Shown here: positions 61,080 through 64,000 of the stretch, piece after piece
Position numbering within the stretch: position 1 is the stretch's first letter
Layout: the number at the start of each line of letters is the position of its first letter
Assembly: GCF_001584335.1 (NCBI RefSeq)
Contig: NZ_LSBB01000003.1
Span: 62,001 to 126,000 of the forward strand
Reading direction: 5' to 3'
Source: Bacillus atrophaeus
GTDB lineage: Bacteria > Bacillota > Bacilli > Bacillales > Bacillaceae
DNA: 64,000 nt
The notes under the pieces: model-generated
The model's database searches: none
Seen by the model: only the letters and a program-made list of their open reading frames with translations
Told to the model about the DNA's origin: nothing
Made by a program: the position numbers and the translations under genes

Positions 61080-62544
61080 ACCGAAACGCCTTCACCCGGC
61101 GGCGATGATCTTAAATTTATTTAATATCATCGTTCAAACGATAAAAAACATCATTCTTCCATTCTTTTTCGTGTTCGTCGTCAACTCTAACCATGTGATT
61201 CGTTTTTACGGAGGCATCGCCCTTGGTATTTTGTTTATTTGGCTCATAGCGGCCAGCATCATCAAATGGAGAAAATTCACCTACAGGATTGAAGCGGATG
61301 AAGTTAGAATAGAAGAAGGTTTGTTTTTTACGAAAAAGAGATACATATCCATGGAACGGATTCAATCTATGAACACGAGCGCCGGTTTGATACAGCAAAT
61401 ATTCAAATTGGTGAAGCTGCAAATTGAAACGGCTGGCGGAGGAAAAGACGCGGAAGCCGTATTATCGGCCATCTCTTTAGAAGAAGCAGAAAGAATAAAA
61501 AGAGCAGTCTTTACCCAAAAAGAAAAGATCAAGGACCTGGGGGAAGAAGGCCTTGTAATGAAGGAAGATGAGGCGCCTGAAGCCGAAAAAATCCATGCCC
61601 GCTACCAGATGGGTATAAAAGAGCTGCTCGCTGCAGCTTCGACTTCTGGCGGAATCGGTGTCATTATTTCAGCCGTCATTGCGCTTCTTTCGCAAATTGA
61701 TGAATTTCTGCCGATGGATTGGTTTTATGATAAATTCTCTTTCCTGAAAAGTGCCAGTATAGGCATGTATGCGGTTCTCGTTTTTATCTGCTTATTTATC
61801 GCATGGCTCCTCAGTATTGCGGGGATGATGATAAAATACGCCAACTTCCAAATTGAAAAAAAAGAGCATGAGCTGGTCATTTCGCGGGGGATTATCGAAA
61901 AGCATCAAGTGACGATACCGCTCCGCAAAATCCAAGCGATTAAAATCAAAGAAAATATCATCAGAGAGCTTTTGGGCTTTGTGACCGTCACGATTGTCAG
62001 CGCGGGCGGCGGCGATAACGAAAAAGAAGGCGCTTCGACCATACTGTTTCCCGTCATTCAGAAAAAAAAGCTGGCGGGCATACTGAGAACGTTTACGCCG
62101 GAGTATACATTTGAAGCAAAAAGCCATCATCTGCCGAAGCGGGCATTAAGACGATATCTTTTCCGTTCAACTATATTTTCAATCGTGCTGATCATTCCGT
62201 TATGTATCTTTTTCCATCCGTGGGGATATTTTTCTCTTATCTTGCTGCCGATCGAATTAGTCTTTGGCTACTTAGCGTATAGGGACTCCTCTTGGCACAT
62301 CAGCGGGGAAAAGCTACAGCTCACCACAAGATTTGTCGGAAAAAATACGGCGATTATTCTTAGAAGAAGAATGCAGATTTATAAAGTCAGCCAATCCTAT
62401 TTCCAGACAAAAAAACAGCTCTCTACCATCTCAACTTCTGTTAAATCATCAAGCAATATGGAAGAGTTAACGGTAAAGGATATTGAAGCGGGGGACGCGC
62501 AGCACATTTTTCGATGGTATTCGTACGAAAAAGCGGACGGTTAA
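61069..62544 (+). CDS. ydbT: Three-PH-domain membrane protein YdbT
   Basis: 491-residue protein with repeated pairs of membrane helices and bPH2 (DUF304) domains. Domains of the type FTYRIEADEVRIEEGLFFTK and KRYISMERIQSMNTSAGLIQ lie near residues 65-140, a second near 262-350, and a third in the C-terminal 90 residues. It probably sits in the membrane with YdbS and protects the envelope from peptide antibiotics. The stop codon overlaps that of convergent ydcA, with a shared hairpin terminator. Confidence 0.9.
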   Translation: MMSEPKRLHPAAMILNLFNIIVQTIKNIILPFFFVFVVNSNHVIRFYGGIALGILFIWLIAASIIKWRKFTYRIEADEVRIEEGLFFTKKRYISMERIQSMNTSAGLIQQIFKLVKLQIETAGGGKDAEAVLSAISLEEAERIKRAVFTQKEKIKDLGEEGLVMKEDEAPEAEKIHARYQMGIKELLAAASTSGGIGVIISAVIALLSQIDEFLPMDWFYDKFSFLKSASIGMYAVLVFICLFIAWLLSIAGMMIKYANFQIEKKEHELVISRGIIEKHQVTIPLRKIQAIKIKENIIRELLGFVTVTIVSAGGGDNEKEGASTILFPVIQKKKLAGILRTFTPEYTFEAKSHHLPKRALRRYLFRSTIFSIVLIIPLCIFFHPWGYFSLILLPIELVFGYLAYRDSSWHISGEKLQLTTRFVGKNTAIILRRRMQIYKVSQSYFQTKKQLSTISTSVKSSSNMEELTVKDIEAGDAQHIFRWYSYEKADG

Positions 62545-62564
62545 AACCGCCGCTCTTTTTTTTG
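62530..62564. terminator. Shared terminator across the overlapping ydbT and ydcA stops
   Basis: AGCGGACGGTT and AACCGCCGCT pair around two bases with a mismatch, followed by nine Ts on the plus strand. The stop codons of both genes lie inside the hairpin. Confidence 0.8.
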
Positions 62565-63140
62565 GATACATAAGAATGAAAGAACAAACCCGCCGACAAG
62601 CCCGAACAGGTGGGCCATAACATTAATATTTGAATTGATAAACGTCATGAGAACGGCCACAACGAGCAGTGTGATAATCATTTTCGAATTTTCCTGATCA
62701 ATCAGTTCTTTTCGGTAAAGAACCATATACAGATAGACACCGAACAAGCCGAATATCGCGCCTGAAGCGCCCACATGCACGTAATCAAGCGATTCAGTGA
62801 AGTAGGTGCCGACATTTCCGATTATGCCTGATCCGACATATACAAGAAGAAAACGGGCTTTTCCAAGCAGCCGTTCTAAAGCGGGAGCAAATAAAAAGAT
62901 GGACATCGAATTAAAAAGAAGGTGGGCAAATCCGGCATGCAGGAAAATAGGTGTAATCAGCCGCCACCATTCTCCGTTAGCCACCCCGAGGTTATAGCCT
63001 GTTACGGCATCTCCCCATAATATGACCGAATGAATGGGCAATTTGAAAAAAATCCACAAAACTGATTGAATGGCTAATATACAAGCAACGGCGGGATAAA
63101 GCCTGATAAATGTTTGGAAATTTTCAGTTCGTATAAACAT
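62541..63140 (-). CDS. ydcA: Rhomboid-family intramembrane protease YdcA
   Basis: 199-residue rhomboid serine protease with six membrane segments. The catalytic Ser is in GASGAIFGLFG (about residues 122-132) and the catalytic His in MAHLFGLVGGF (about residues 176-186). The HAGFAHLLFNSMSIFLFAP helix with its conserved H-x-x-x-N is also present (H72 and N76 approximately). It cleaves membrane proteins in the bilayer; its substrate is unknown. In-frame ATGs exist at 63161 and 63143, but AAAGGGG is spaced for 63140, giving the B. subtilis length. Confidence 0.9.
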   Translation of the reverse strand: MFIRTENFQTFIRLYPAVACILAIQSVLWIFFKLPIHSVILWGDAVTGYNLGVANGEWWRLITPIFLHAGFAHLLFNSMSIFLFAPALERLLGKARFLLVYVGSGIIGNVGTYFTESLDYVHVGASGAIFGLFGVYLYMVLYRKELIDQENSKMIITLLVVAVLMTFINSNINVMAHLFGLVGGFVLSFLCIQKKERRF

Positions 63141-63239
63141 CATGAGCCCCTTTGCCATCATTTTTGATATTTATATAGTAACACGTTTATGAGATAAACC
63201 ATTTAAATAGTACAGACTTTTAGGAGGGATCAATCCCAT

Positions 63240-63605
63240 ATGATTCACGGTATTGGTTTAGACATCGTTGAGCTTGATCGAATCGCTTCCTTGTGCGGCC
63301 GGCAGGAAAGATTCGCTGAACGGATTCTGACTGAATCAGAACAAGCCCAGTATGAATCGCTCTCAGCAAAGAGGAGAATTGAATTTCTCGCTGGCAGATT
63401 CGCCGCGAAAGAAGCATTCTCAAAAGCATTTGGAACAGGAATAGGCAAGCATCTCAGCTTTCAAGATATCGAAGTGAAAAAAGATACCCATGGCAAACCC
63501 TCTATCGTATGCGCGAAACTCAGCCAGGCCAATGTTCACGTATCCATCACACATACGAAGGAATATGCGGCAGCGCAGGTTTTGATTGAAAGGTTGTCAA
63601 GCTAG
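63240..63605 (+). CDS. acpS: Holo-[acyl-carrier-protein] synthase
   Basis: 121-residue AcpS-type phosphopantetheinyl transferase that adds the 4'-phosphopantetheine arm to acyl carrier protein. The GIGLDIVELDRI motif (Mg-binding Asp8) and the RFAAKEAFSKAFGTGIG motif (Glu58) are intact, and VSITHTKEYAAAQVLI ends the trimer core. ATG 63240 follows TAGGAGGGATC. ydcC follows in the same direction after 176 bases, in the conserved B. subtilis order. Confidence 0.95.
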   Translation: MIHGIGLDIVELDRIASLCGRQERFAERILTESEQAQYESLSAKRRIEFLAGRFAAKEAFSKAFGTGIGKHLSFQDIEVKKDTHGKPSIVCAKLSQANVHVSITHTKEYAAAQVLIERLSS

Positions 63606-63781
63606 TCTGCATATTCGTACGGCCCCTCTCATATATTTGATAATGCATTAAGGGAGACAAGTTGTTTGAGGCTTTTATGGTACGCAGCCGTTCTGTCTAA
63701 AAGAGTGTTCCAAGCGTACCGTTAAAGTCAAACAAGCGGTTTCTTCCTTTTACATCAATTGAGAAGAAGGGGTTGAAAAAG

Positions 63782-64000
63782 GTGAGAAAAAGCTTTGTTT
63801 TGCTTTTAACGGGACTGCTTGCTGTCCTTATTCTTTCTGCCTGCGGACAAAAGTCACAGGAAGATGTCGTAACTGGATTAGACAAAAAGGCGAAGGAATA
63901 CACCTCATACAAAGCAAAAGCAAAAATGACCATCGAGACAGGAAGTGAACCGCAGGTATACAACGTGGAGATTTGGCACAAAAAACCTTCTTTATACCGG
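63782..64000 (+). CDS. ydcC: Lipoprotein YdcC (LolA-like), cut by the window end
   Basis: The first 73 codons of a lipoprotein: signal MRKSFVLLLTGLLAVLILSA with lipobox LSAC (Cys21), then the start of the LolA/LppX-like outer-membrane-lipoprotein-sorting fold (KAKAKMTIETGSEPQVYNVE). The rest lies outside the window. The function is unknown; the B. subtilis orthologue is a membrane lipoprotein encoded next to acpS. GTG 63782 is nine bases after GAAGGGG; TTG 63773 would lie too close to it. Confidence 0.9.
   Translation, partial: MRKSFVLLLTGLLAVLILSACGQKSQEDVVTGLDKKAKEYTSYKAKAKMTIETGSEPQVYNVEIWHKKPSLYR

Overview
The window looks like a chromosomal segment of a Bacillus subtilis-group bacterium, most likely from the B. 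amyloliquefaciens/velezensis side. This rests on two things. The gene order matches, from memory, the B. subtilis ycsF-to-ydcC stretch almost gene for gene. The signals are also typical Firmicute signals: strong AGGAGG ribosome sites, frequent TTG/GTG starts, and sigma-A, sigma-B, sigma-M, sigma-W, Fur, MntR and CcpA sites. No rRNA, tRNA, intact insertion sequence or CRISPR array was seen.

Layout. 0-5.4 kb: the 5-oxoproline (pyroglutamate) operon ycsF-ycsG-ycsI-kipI-kipA-kipR. 5.5-12.3 kb: lipC, two small genes, pbpC, an aldo/keto reductase and the mannitol activator mtlR. 12.5-19.1 kb: ydaB, ydaC, the general stress genes ydaD, ydaE and ydaG, a 0.5-kb region that may encode a structured RNA, a PhyH-type dioxygenase, and the lipid II flippase amj. 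19.1-20.6 kb: a small accessory patch with a carboxymuconolactone-decarboxylase remnant, ydzA and a HTH/membrane-protein pair. 20.7-23.4 kb: lrpC and topB. 23.6-30.6 kb: the exopolysaccharide operon ydaJKLMN, with a degenerate GGDEF receptor. 30.7-35.2 kb: a c-di-AMP riboswitch with the potassium importer kimA, a mutT gene broken by an internal deletion, and ydaP. 35.2-37.8 kb: an AT-rich island with a secreted Gly/Ala-rich peptide precursor, a DUF5819/SdpA-like protein, an HTTM/SdpB-like membrane protein and a small two-helix membrane protein. 38-44 kb: mntH with an MntR box, the stress genes ydaS, ydaT, gsiB and ydbD, and a frameshifted ydbB. 44-49 kb: the C4-dicarboxylate system dctB/dctS/dctR/dctP. 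49-55.6 kb: ydbI, the ABC transporter ydbJK, ydbL, ydbM, the Fur-controlled fbpA-fbpB pair, ydbO and ydbP. 55.7-64 kb: ddl, murF, a small sigma-B-linked gene, cshA, the sigma-W operon ydbST, rhomboid ydcA, acpS and the start of ydcC.

How the genes fit together. Most of the window is conserved housekeeping and stress DNA. Eight sigma-B-like promoters can be read directly, making this a dense general-stress region. The envelope theme is strong (pbpC, amj, ddl, murF, ydbST, ydaJKLMN). The part that stands out is the 35.2-37.8 kb island. Its base composition, its four-gene arrangement and its secreted peptide suggest an Sdp-like toxin maturation and immunity cassette whose peptide does not look like SdpC. 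Two adjacent conserved genes (mutT and ydbB) carry clear inactivating lesions. Gene names were assigned by recognising proteins and order, not by database search.
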